Assembly (NCBI GenBank): GCA_004802645.1
Contig: SRKS01000005.1
Location: forward strand, 1 to 64,000
DNA length: 64,000 nt
From: Amesomyces nigricolor
Taxonomy: Eukaryota; Ascomycota; Sordariomycetes; Sordariales; Chaetomiaceae
Reading direction: 5' to 3'
The notes beneath the pieces are model-generated. The model had not been told where the DNA came from. It made no database searches and saw only the letters and a list, made by a program, of their open reading frames with translations. The position numbers and the translations under genes were made by a program. Each line of letters opens with the position of its first letter. Position 1 is the first letter of the stretch. Of this stretch, positions 55,552 to 64,000 are shown in pieces.

Positions 55552-58500
55552 GTCGCTCTCAGACTCTCGCCACCCGCGCAGACAACTACCCTAACGCTTC
55601 GCCCACTGTACCAACTACGACTACCCAGACAACCAAGACTGCCCGGATACTGCGAATTTCTGCTGCATCCGTACAAGGCCTCTCCGTCCGCGAGGAGGAG
55701 GACTTGCGATCGAACCTAATGATCCTGCCTGTTACCCTAGAGAGTGGGAAGCAACGGCTTCCTACCTACGCCCTGACCGACTCTGGAGCCCAAGGGAAGG
55801 GTTTCATTGACCAGAGCTGGGCCGAGACCCACGAACTGCCCCTGAAGAAACTACGGAGACCATTCACGCTTGAAGTCTTCGATGGCCGTTCGGCCGAGAG
55901 TGGGAAGGTAACCCACTACGCAACGGCCGGTATGAGAGTTGCAGACCACTACGAGAAGGAGATCAAGCTCTACGTCACGCAACTGGCCTACTACCCTATC
56001 GTCTTGGGTATGCCATAGCTGAAGGAGCACGACCCGAGAGTTGGCTTCGCGAGCCATACGTTTACCTTCGAGAGCGACTACTGCCGAGAGAACTGCAACA
56101 CCCCGAGTCGACCAACTAGGATCAAAGCCCTACACGACGTGCCGAAGAGGGCACGCCCAGAATATCTGCCCGCACGCCCTGCTAGTTTGGAGAATGTCGA
56201 TATCGCTGCTATATCCCTCCGAGCCTGCTCCGCATATATCCGTAGGGGATACAAGGCATTCTCCGTTACTATCGAGGATATCGACCGTCATCTGTCCCTG
56301 CCCGAACAGCCAGACCTGACGAACCTGCTCCCGCCCGAACTCCGAGACTTCGAGGACGTCTTCTCCCCAAAGGAAGCCGACAAACTGCCCCCGCACCGAC
56401 CGTACGACCACGATATTAAGCTGATCGAGGGCAAGACACCCCCATTCGGGCCATTATACGCCATGTCCCGCACCGAACTACAAGCTCTGAAGGCCTGGTT
56501 GGAAGAGAATCTGAAGAAGGGATTTATCCGCCCGAGCTCCTCCGCCGCTGCGTCACCTGTCCTGTTCGTCAAAAAGTCAGACGGAAGCCTCCGCTTCTAT
56601 GTCGACTACCGGGCCCTTAACAACATCTCTGTCAAAGACCGCTACCCGCTACCCCTGACGAAAGAGTCCCTGAACAACCTGAAGGGGATAAAGTACTTTA
56701 CCAAGATCGATATCATCTCCGCGTTCAACAACATTCGGATCAAGGAGGGCCAAGAGTACCTTACCGCATTCCGAACGAGGTTTGGCCTCTACGAATCGTT
56801 GGTCATACCATTCGGGATGACTGGAGCCCCCGCAACGTTCTAACGGTTCATCAACGACACTCTGCGAGAACACCTAGATGTTTTCTGTACCGCATATCTG
56901 GACGACATTCTGATCTACAGCCGTACCAGAGAAGAACACCTAAACCACGTCCGCAAAGTCCTGACAGCTCTAAGAAGAGCTGGCCTATTCGCAAAGATCC
57001 AGAAGTGCGAATTCTTCAAGGAGGAAACAACGTTCCTTGGGGTCATCGTTGGCCGTTACGGCATCCGGATGGACCCTAAGAAAGTACAGACAATCAGAGA
57101 CTGGGAAACCCCGACCTGCCTGACTGACGTCCAAGCATTCATCGGCTTTGGAAACTTCTACCGGCGTTTCGTACGCGGCTTTTCCAAGATCATCGCGCCG
57201 ATGGTCAACCTGACCCGGAAGGACGTGAAGTTCCATTGGGACTCACGCTGCGAAGAGTCCTTCAACCGCCTAAAGGAGGCCTTTACCTCTGCGCCCGTCC
57301 TGGCCCCATTCGACTGGGAAAAAGAGATCATCCTAGAGACGGATGCCTCCGACTATATCTCCGCTGGCGTTCTATCGCAGTACGGAGACGATAGGATCCT
57401 GAGACCTGTTGCGTTCTTCTCTAAGAAGCACTCTACAACAGAGTGTAACTACGAGATCTACGATAAAGAACTGCTAGCAATCATCCGCTGCTTCGAGGAG
57501 TGGAGGCCCGAACTTGAGGGTACTAGCTCCCCGATCAAAGTCATCACTGACCACCGCAACCTGGAGTACTTCACTACGACTAAGCTCCTGAACCGCCGAC
57601 AAGCCCGATGGTCTGAGTTCCTATCCCGGTTCAACTTTACGATCACCTACCGACCTGGAAAGCAAGGCGCTAAGCCGGATGCCCTGACCAGGAGGTCAGA
57701 GGACCTGCCTAAAGAGGGGGATGAACGCCTGTTGCACCAAAGCCAGACAGTCCTGAAGCGCTCGAATCTGGATCCCCGGATTATAACACTATCCCCGTTG
57801 CCGACTCCTGACCCGTTGCCGACCCCCGACCTGCCGCCTCAACCAGCCCGAAAGGAACGAGTGCGGTTCACGGAGCCTCTCCAGCTTAACGTCCTTACCC
57901 GCTCCTAGACCAGACCAGAGATACCAGCCCCGACAGAACCCCCTCGCCCCGCTCTGCCACCTGAGAGAACTACGCCGCTACTGCCACCAGACATCAAGGA
58001 CCTGTTTGCCAAGGGCTACGAGGTAGACGAAAAGCCGAAGTCTGTCCTGGAAGCGCTGAGAAAGTCACGGAGCCGCCACCCGGGTATCACACTCGCAGAG
58101 TGCGAGGACCGGGGAGGATACCTGTACTATCGAGACCGCCTGTATGTCCCGAACTACCCCGAGTTGCATGCCGAACTGGTCCGTTCCTACCACGAGAGCG
58201 CTATCGCTGGACATATGAAGCGAGCACGCACGTACGAGGCCCTGTCCCGCGACTACTACTGGCCTAGGATGCTTACCTACGTCGAACGCTAGGTATCCAA
58301 CTGCCATACCTGCACCCGGATTACAGCTTCCCGCGAAGCCCGCCAAGGAGTCTTGAGACCGCTGCCGATCCCTGAGAGAGCCTGGAAGGACATATCGATG
58401 GACTTCATCACACACTTGCCGGAGAGTGAAGGCTACAACGCGATACTGGTTATCGTCTGCCGCCTGACCAAGATGAAACACTTCATTGCCTGCAACGATA

Positions 58501-59468
58501 CCTGCGATGCTGAGGAGGTATCCCGCCTGTACCTGAAGCACGTCTGGAAGCTGCATGGGCTTCCAACGACGGTTGTATCCGACAGAGGACCGCAGTTCGT
58601 TTCCGACTTCTGGACACACCTGACCCGCCGGCTAGCCTCGAAAGCGCTGCTGTCGACCGCGTTCCACCCTGAGACTGACGGCCAGACCGAAAGAGCCAAC
58701 GCCTTCCTAGAACAGTACCTGAGGGGACACGTCTCTTATTTGCAAGACGACTGGGCCCAATGGTTACCGCTTGCCGAATTCGCCCTGAACAACGCCCTGA
58801 ACGAGAGCATCAAGATGACACCATTCTTCGCCAACTATGGATTCCATCCTCGTATGGGGTTCGAACCTGTGGCGCCCGACAATACCCCTGGAGCCAAGGA
58901 TGCCGAACAATTCGCATCTAGGATGAAGGAAATCCACGAATTCCTGAGGGCCGAGATCTGCGTAGCCCAAGCCCGCCAGGAAGAGTACGCAAACCGAAAA
59001 CGCCAGCCTGCCCGCAAGTATTACGTCGGCCAGGAAGTCTGGCTCGACGCCCGGAATATCAAGACGCTCCGCCCGCAGAAGAAACTCGACTGGAAGAACC
59101 TTGGACCGTTCAAGATCACCAAGGTTGTCAGCCCGTATGCCTACCGCCTGGAACTCCCGGCCTCGATGAAGAACCACCCGGTGTTCCACGTCAGCCTGCT
59201 CCGCCCCGCAGCCAACAACCCCTTGCCTGGCCAACGACAAGATCCCCCACCGCCAGTGGAGGTCGACGGTGTTGAGGAGTTTGAGGTCGAAGAAGTCCTG
59301 GATTCCCGACTGGACCGCCGCGGCCGAGGTGGCCGTCCCCGTCTGAAGTATACGGTCAAGTGGGCTGGGTACGACCAACCCGGCGAGGTGCCCGCTGACC
59401 ATATGGAACATGCGAAGGAGCTTGTCCGCAACTTCCACCGTCGTTACCCCGACAAGCCCGGCCCCTGA
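55535..59468 (+). pseudogene. gypsy E pol, four stops
   Basis: All domains from protease (ALTDSGAQGKG) to chromodomain (LKYTVKWAGYDQPGE) are present. In-frame stops at 56016 (Trp in MPWLKE), 56841 (Gln in FQRF), 57906 (Gln in TRSQTR) and 58290 (Trp in ERWVSNC) inactivate it. All four are RIP-type. Integrase core and chromodomain (58353-59468) form one open block. Confidence 0.92.
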
Positions 59469-59514
59469 CCTAGGAGTGTGCGTCGACGGAGCTTCGCACC
59501 TAGAGGGGGGATAC

Positions 59515-59739
59515 TGTCACGGCGGTCCACGCCGTGCCTGTCAGAACCCACAAGTGGAGCGTGCTGCACGGACCACTGTGGGTTGAAGATCTTGCACCTC
59601 GCCGTCGTCAGACCTGTATGTAGCTCTTCGAGCTACGTCTTGACTATCAAGCCTGCCCGTACCGACGGAATAGAGCCCGAGACTGTAGCTTAGCCCGAAT
59701 ACACTGTCATTGAACTACCTGCCTGTCCTGCCCGTGACA
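59515..59739 (+). repeat. 3' LTR of gypsy E
   Basis: 225 bp. Its outer flank AGGGT is the duplication shared with 27239. Confidence 0.95.
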
Positions 59740-59889
59740 AGGGTAATCTTCCTGCCTGACCAGCTTTGCCACCATCGGTATCGACCGAGGCTTGGTTCCA
59801 GGGGCGGCTGTCGTAGCCATCTGGGTCAGGAATTGCTGGAACAGAGCCGCCAGGTCGGGGCCCTGCATTGCTGGTTGGTCCCCAGCCAT
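59740..59889 (-). pseudogene. Copia-type gag, N-terminal 50 residues
   Basis: ATG at 59887-59889 (MAGDQPAMQGPD), ending QEDYP at the gypsy insertion. Frame and target duplication join exactly to 27244, giving a 313-residue Gag before disruption. Confidence 0.85.
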
Positions 59890-59956
59890 TGCTTGTGTAG
59901 GAGGGGGTTCGGGATCGGTCGCTGCGTGCGATGATCGGGTTCGTTGCCTCTGCTCG

Positions 59957-60183
59957 TAAGAGGACTTGTGGTGCCAATGCTCGTTAGAGGACTTGGGATG
60001 CCAATGCTTGTTAGAGGACTTGAGGTGCCAATGCTTGTTAGAGGACTTGGGATGCCAATGCTTGTTAGAGGACTTGAGGTGCCAATGCTTGTTAGAGGAC
60101 TTGGGATGCCAATGCTTGTTAGAGGACTTGAGGTGCCAATGCTTGTTAGAGGACTTGAGGTGCCAATGCTTGTTAGAGGACCT
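59957..60183. repeat. 27-bp leader minisatellite, about 8 units
   Basis: Head-to-tail 27-bp units of two alternating variants, between the primer-binding site and gag ATG of the copia-type element. The unit length is a multiple of three, so one minus-strand frame stays open (LTSIGTSSP repeats), but this frame is not that of gag. Confidence 0.93.
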
Positions 60184-60218
60184 TCGAAAAGTGCGGAAGC
60201 GACAGAGGGCTCATAACC

Positions 60219-60358
60219 TGTGGGGACAGGCAACCAAGCGGTCAAAGTGGTGATGGTGTCTGTCTTGTTCTTAACGGTGGGTGTGGGAAAATCCCTCAGG
60301 TGCAGGTGGAGGGAATGCCTGGAACGCTCGGGCCAGGTGGGCGCAGTCCCACGCCACA
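60219..60358 (-). repeat. 5' LTR of the copia-type element
   Basis: 140 bp, reverse complement of 28155-28294 and nearly identical to it. Flanked by CTGTC (60359-60363), the insertion duplication in the gypsy LTR. Confidence 0.9.
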
Positions 60359-60560
60359 CTGTCAGAACCCACAAGTGGAGCGTGCTGCACGGACCACTGT
60401 GGGTTGAAGATCTTGCACCTCGCTGTCGTCAGACCTGTATGTAGCTCTTCGAGCTACGTCTTGACTATCAAGCCTGCCCGTACCGACGGAATAGAGCCCG
60501 AGACTGTAGCTTAGCCTGAATACACTGTCATTGAACTACCTGCCTGTCCCGCCCGTGACA
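60359..60560 (+). repeat. Remainder of the gypsy C 3' LTR
   Basis: 202 bp of a gypsy LTR lacking its first 23 bp, which are at 28300-28322 in opposite orientation. The outer flank CACTA matches TAGTG at 33887. Confidence 0.93.
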
Positions 60561-60958
60561 CACTAGACTGGGAAAGGCGGAGTGGTACCCAGTTTGAAGG
60601 GGACAAGACAGTGATTGTACACTTCACAAGGAATAAGGACCGATCCTCAGAGACTCCATTCACGATCAAGGGGGACACCGTCAAGCTATCAGAGAACGCC
60701 AAGATCCTAGGAGTTCTGATAGACTGCGAACTCCGCTATAAGCAACATATAGCTAGAACGGCAGCTAAGGGCCTTGTAGCAGCCTTAGCCCTGAGGAGGC
60801 TGAAGATACTCTCCCCGTAGACAGCGAGACAACTATTCGTAGCGACCATCGCTCCCGTCATAGACTATATAGCCAACGTCTGGAAACACGTATACGGGGA
60901 AAAGGCGCTGAGCTAGCTAAACAGGGCTCAGAAGATAGGCGCCCTAGCGATAACAGGA
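60561..60958 (+). pseudogene. Tad-like LINE ORF2, RT C-terminal part
   Basis: Continues directly from the frame broken at 33887: LDWERRSGTQFEGDKTVI, then KLSENAKILGVLID, typical of the segment after the LINE RT palm, to LNRAQKIGALAITG. Stops at Gln and Trp positions. Cut by the LTR at 60959. Confidence 0.85.
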
Positions 60959-61183
60959 TGTCACGGGCGGGACAGGCAGGTAGTTCAATGACAGTGTATT
61001 CAGGCTAAGCTACAGTCTCGGGCTCTATTCCGTCGGTACGGGCAGGCTTGATAGTCAAGACGTAGCTCGAAGAGCTACATACAGGTCTGACGACAGCGAG
61101 GTGCAAGATCTTCAACCCACAGTGGTCCGTGCAGCACGCTCCACTTGTGGGTTCTGACAGGCACGGCGTGAACCGCCGTGACA
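60959..61183 (-). repeat. Solo gypsy LTR with unmatched flanks, in the LINE
   Basis: 225 bp. Flanks CAGGA and AGCAC differ. The LINE segment expected between them (RNase H region) is missing, so this looks like deletion between two LTR insertions. Confidence 0.92.
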
Positions 61184-61740
61184 AGCACTTTCTCCTACGA
61201 TACGTGAAGTGGACAGCGCTAAGGGAAGACATACTACAATACACAACGACAAGACGAGGGAGCCTCTCGTTCTACTTGGGAGGGAAAGCACTATCAGATT
61301 CAAAGAACTGGTCACCAGACATGAGAGCAGTCCGCGCGGCGATCAAATACGCGTTGGCAACGGGAAGACTAGAACCAGACGACGATCAAGGACCGAGCCA
61401 GCCGCAGTAACCCTAGTCGAGGCTGATAGAACAAACTGAAACTCAACTAACACCACACCACACAACACTACAACACACACCACACTACACAGCCTCATCT
61501 AGCAGGTCCCGCTTTAGCTGCTGAAGATAGGACGCTGAACACTTGGAGAACGCAGCCTCCAAGTCGATCTGCTCGCAACTGAGAAAAGAGGCATAAGGTA
61601 GTATTGTATTTCGTACAAGGCAAATAACCGTAAGGGCTTGGACGAGGTCAAAGCAAAGCGGAGGAATCGGATGTACTTAGCGTGCCAGGGCCCTTTAGGC
61701 TTAGTGCCTCCGGGCGAAATAAAATCCATCCATCCATCCA
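61184..61740 (+). pseudogene. Tad-like LINE 3' end
   Basis: The end of ORF2 (HFLLRYVKWTALREDIL, AAIKYALATGRLEPDD, stop near 61410) resembles the C-terminal zinc-binding region of fungal LINEs, with a Cys replaced by Tyr. A 3' untranslated region follows and finishes with AAATAAAATCCATCCATCC, a short tandem tail as in other Tad-type LINEs. Confidence 0.75.
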
Positions 61741-62551
61741 ATGATGCCGGAAGCCCATCATTGTACATTAACTAGATAAGATGAGATAGAATAACCCCCA
61801 CGGGGGATGCGCCACCATGCAACCCATATCCTCTGGGCAACGTAGGTGGCCATCACCAACAACAATCATCACACATCATGACAATCACACTACTTTTTGC
61901 CCACATTCAGGCCCCTTTTCCGCATCCACGATAGGTTTCCCTATCAAATAAGGAAATAATAGCGGGGCTCTTCCGTTTTGCCAGGAAATAAGGCGTTATA
62001 GGCCGAGGGTATTTATGGAAGAGCGGCTCTCTAAAGGGTGCCAACTAGAGCGCATCACACATACCAATAAGTGCGAGATGAGCCCAATCCAAACGGCCGC
62101 CACGGCTGTAAACATTACAGAGATGCTGTCCAGGAAAGCAACACCGGTTAAGCTACACCGGGATGCCCATCCAAGTCCGTAGATACAACAAGCCCTATGA
62201 CTTCAAATGCTACCACTTAGGCCTAAGGAGAATGGTATAGGTCACCTCAGCAATGCGCATAAAAAAACAGAGAGAGGTAGGTACCTAACTCAAGACCCTC
62301 AAGCTGGCTTTAATCATATGGTTTCCGGGGCAACTACATTTGTTTATTACCCCTGAGTGGAAAGAGAGATAGGCCCGCAAATCTTCCAGAATCTAAGAAT
62401 GCATTTAAACACTCGCCAAACCTCTAACAGCTAAACAGCATATACCATAACTCCAGATCCATCTACTAATACTCGGTAGAGTTACTCAAGCAAAGACTCG
62501 CCAGCTCGTCAACAGTCCACCAAATTTCGCCACACTCGTCGAAGAAAGTCC
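61741..62551. other. Intergenic region
   Basis: No gene seen. Ordinary base composition, no obvious RIP. Contains the LINE target flank and the 3' flank of the secreted-protein gene. A stretch near 61910-62050 (repeated GGAAATAA, inverted GAGCGGCTC-like pieces) could be an old DNA-transposon scrap, but I cannot support it. Confidence 0.5.
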
Positions 62552-63661
62552 TTAGCAGCCCGACGCCGCGCACCCAAGTGTAACACCTGCCCCAAGAGTT
62601 CCGGACGCGATGCCCAGGGAGGTGCCAATGGCGTTGCACATAGCGCACGCGAGCGCCGAAGTCTCGCACGTGATCTCGTAGTTCATCCAGCCCAGGACGT
62701 TCGGGTTGCGGCCGGAGCCGGCGGGCGGGATGTTGTCCATGGTAGCATCGATAGCGCGCGGGATCCGGACATAGTGGTCGATTTTGGTCTCATACTGCTG
62801 GCACTGGCCCTCCTTGCCGGGCCGCGTGTCGGGTCGCTTGCAAACGTCCCACTTGACCTCGCGCCGGGACGAGAACTGGGATGTGGCGGCCATGAGGTCG
62901 TAGGCGCCGGCCATTTTCCCGAGAGCGTTGATGTTGGAGTCGGCCGCATGACACTTCCACTTGATGGTGCATTTGGATCCGATGCCGATGGGCGTCTGGT
63001 CGCAGTCGGTGCTGCCGTCCTTGAAGGTCTTCCTCACCGTGGCCATGATATTGCTGGCCGTTGTCTCGTAGAGCTCGACAGAGTCTGCGTTGGTAGAGGC
63101 CGTGATGCGCGTCTCGTCCTTGCCGCCACCGCTACCGCCACCGCTACCGCCGCCGCCGCCGCTGCTACTGCCGGGCTTGACTGTTAAGACATTGGGCGAG
63201 CCGCGATGGTTGCACACGTACGCGCTCGAGCACCACTTGCCGTCAGCCAGCTGGTAAACCTTATCCTTGTGGTACGAGTAGCACTTGAGCGGCTTGTTCG
63301 GCTCTATGCTGTGGTAGGCGTCGCCGGCCGCGTTGGGGTCCTTGATCTTGTCGTTGATCCAGATGCTCCACTTGTCGCCGTTCGGCATAGTGGCGAAGGC
63401 GCCCTGAGGACCCCAGGGGTAGGCACCGTTCCAGGGGACGTTGACCATTATGGTCGGCTTGTTCGTCTGGCCGTTGCCCGTCCACACGTCGCCCGGGTAG
63501 TAGATCATCTCACGCGACGTCGACCCGCCGTTGACACCAAGACCGATACCGCAATCAGCTAAGACGAGGTTTTCGTTGGGCGTTTTCTGGCCAAGAACAG
63601 ATTGAGAGGCCGAAACGAGGACACCTGCCAAGAAAGCAGACCATGATGTGGTGGTGCGCAT
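62552..63661 (-). CDS. Secreted hypothetical protein, 369 residues
   Basis: Single exon. The start MRTTTSWSAFLAGVLVSAS is a clear signal peptide, with likely cleavage after LGQ or SVLG. The N-terminal module (about 25-160) has Trp-rich text (NVPWNGAYPWGPQGAF, KWSIWIND) and paired Cys. A Gly/Ser linker (about 165-185) follows, then a Cys-containing C-terminal module (DGSTDCDQTPIGIGSKC) ending in a hydrophobic Gly/Ala-rich tail (GIASGTLGAGVTLGCAASGC). No family recognised. The two-module secreted layout fits an extracellular or host-interaction protein, but no function can be assigned. No RIP stops; intact. Confidence 0.85.
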   Translation of the reverse strand: MRTTTSWSAFLAGVLVSASQSVLGQKTPNENLVLADCGIGLGVNGGSTSREMIYYPGDVWTGNGQTNKPTIMVNVPWNGAYPWGPQGAFATMPNGDKWSIWINDKIKDPNAAGDAYHSIEPNKPLKCYSYHKDKVYQLADGKWCSSAYVCNHRGSPNVLTVKPGSSSGGGGGSGGGSGGGKDETRITASTNADSVELYETTASNIMATVRKTFKDGSTDCDQTPIGIGSKCTIKWKCHAADSNINALGKMAGAYDLMAATSQFSSRREVKWDVCKRPDTRPGKEGQCQQYETKIDHYVRIPRAIDATMDNIPPAGSGRNPNVLGWMNYEITCETSALACAMCNAIGTSLGIASGTLGAGVTLGCAASGC

Positions 63662-64000
63662 GCTGAAGGTTAAGAGAGCAAGGAGCTCTGTGTTGATGCT
63701 TTCGACGGGGAGGTTCCGCTGCCTGTGACGTGGAAGGAGTTGAAGTAATCACTTGGCTGCTGGTGCTGCGAAGGGTTCAGAATGGTGATGATGGGAAATT
63801 AAAGAGTGAGTCGTCGATATGGCGAACGCCAGGCACTTTATATTCACCTGAGGGTCAATGGCTACCGTTCAGCCTGGGTCTCACCTTGCGCGATGGTGCA
63901 TCAAGTTTACCCCGAGTTGTACCTCGGGCCACTCGTTTCTAGCTTTGCTGTAACGACCTACCCGGAGAGGAAGTTGGCGATCTTATCATTACCGGGACCA
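63662..64000 (-). promoter_or_regulatory. Promoter region of the secreted-protein gene
   Basis: A TATAAAG element on the minus strand (about 63837-63843) lies about 175 bp upstream of the ATG, a usual distance for a fungal promoter with a long leader. Nothing else recognised up to the window end. Confidence 0.45.

Larger units (their letters stand above)
53951..59739 (+). mobile_element. Ty3/gypsy copy E, full length, pol inactivated
   Basis: 5789 bp, LTRs at both ends (53951-54175 and 59515-59739) that share private variants with the LTR at 27014. Left flank ACCTA lies in copy D; right flank AGGGT matches ACCCT at 27239. gag is intact and pol has four stops. E is the product of recombination between a copy nested in D and the copy inserted in copia gag. 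Confidence 0.93.
59740..60358 (-). mobile_element. Copia-type gag-only element, 5' half
   Basis: On the minus strand: 5' LTR (60358-60219), primer-binding site, a leader with a 27-bp minisatellite, and the gag start (59889). Its continuation is at 27244. The primer-binding site GGTTATGAGCCC (complement of 60207-60218) matches the anticodon-loop part of initiator tRNA-Met, the half-tRNA primer known for copia-type elements. Confidence 0.9.

Noticed and set aside
61900..62060. An old DNA transposon with inverted ends
   Set aside because: Only short imperfect matches; no terminal repeat or transposase could be shown.

Overview
This window is one chromosome end of a filamentous ascomycete (Pezizomycotina, probably Sordariomycetes). 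The evidence is a CCCTAA (TTAGGG-type) telomere at base 1, short introns with GTATGT/GTACGT donors and CTGAC branch points, a fungal telomere-linked RecQ helicase (TLH) family, Tad-type LINEs, chromodomain Ty3/gypsy elements, a LysM protein gene, and many CpA-to-TpA differences and TAG/TAA stops in repeats that look like repeat-induced point mutation (RIP). No bacterial, plasmid or CRISPR feature is present.

Layout. 1-1052: telomere, variant telomere hexamers and a G-poor AT/pyrimidine-rich tract. 1053-6859: Ty3/gypsy element A. 6860-14375: the first TLH unit (TLH1 plus a small spliced Cys-rich pseudogene upstream). 14376-14986: two 306-bp tandem units with a short interstitial telomere motif. 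14987-21449: the second TLH unit. 21450-33886: gypsy B, half of a copia-type element, and gypsy C. 33887-44050: a Tad-like LINE carrying a solo LTR and a complete, apparently intact chromovirus (37128-43146). 44117-48534: host genes (PQ-loop membrane protein, DUF6546-like protein) with solo LTRs and a gutted pogo transposase. 48779-50284: a LysM gene that has lost its 5' end. 50285-51025: inverted TLH-unit spacer. 51026-59739: a truncated gypsy (D) joined to a full gypsy (E). 59740-61740: the other halves of the copia element, the gypsy C LTR and the LINE. 62552-63661: a secreted-protein gene in ordinary flanking DNA.

The main result is structural. Target-site duplications, read by eye, match across breakpoints instead of across each element. 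TACTC at 21445 pairs with GAGTA at 51021, and ACCCT at 27239 pairs with AGGGT at 59740. In addition, one LINE, one gypsy LTR and one copia gag gene are each split between about 27-34 kb and about 60 kb in opposite orientation. This means that 27239-51025 (about 23.8 kb) was inverted by recombination between oppositely oriented gypsy copies. Undoing the inversion gives a simple chromosome end: telomere, TLH unit 1, TLH unit 2, a 31-bp remnant of a third TLH, the broken LysM gene, host genes, and a LINE containing gypsy C, which contains the copia element, which contains another gypsy.

Most coding capacity belongs to retrotransposons. The chromovirus at 37128-43146 has identical LTRs and uninterrupted gag and pol, and could be active. 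The older gypsy copies, both TLH genes, the small Cys-rich gene and the LINE carry RIP-like stop codons. Likely functional host genes are the PQ-loop gene, the DUF6546-like gene and the secreted-protein gene.
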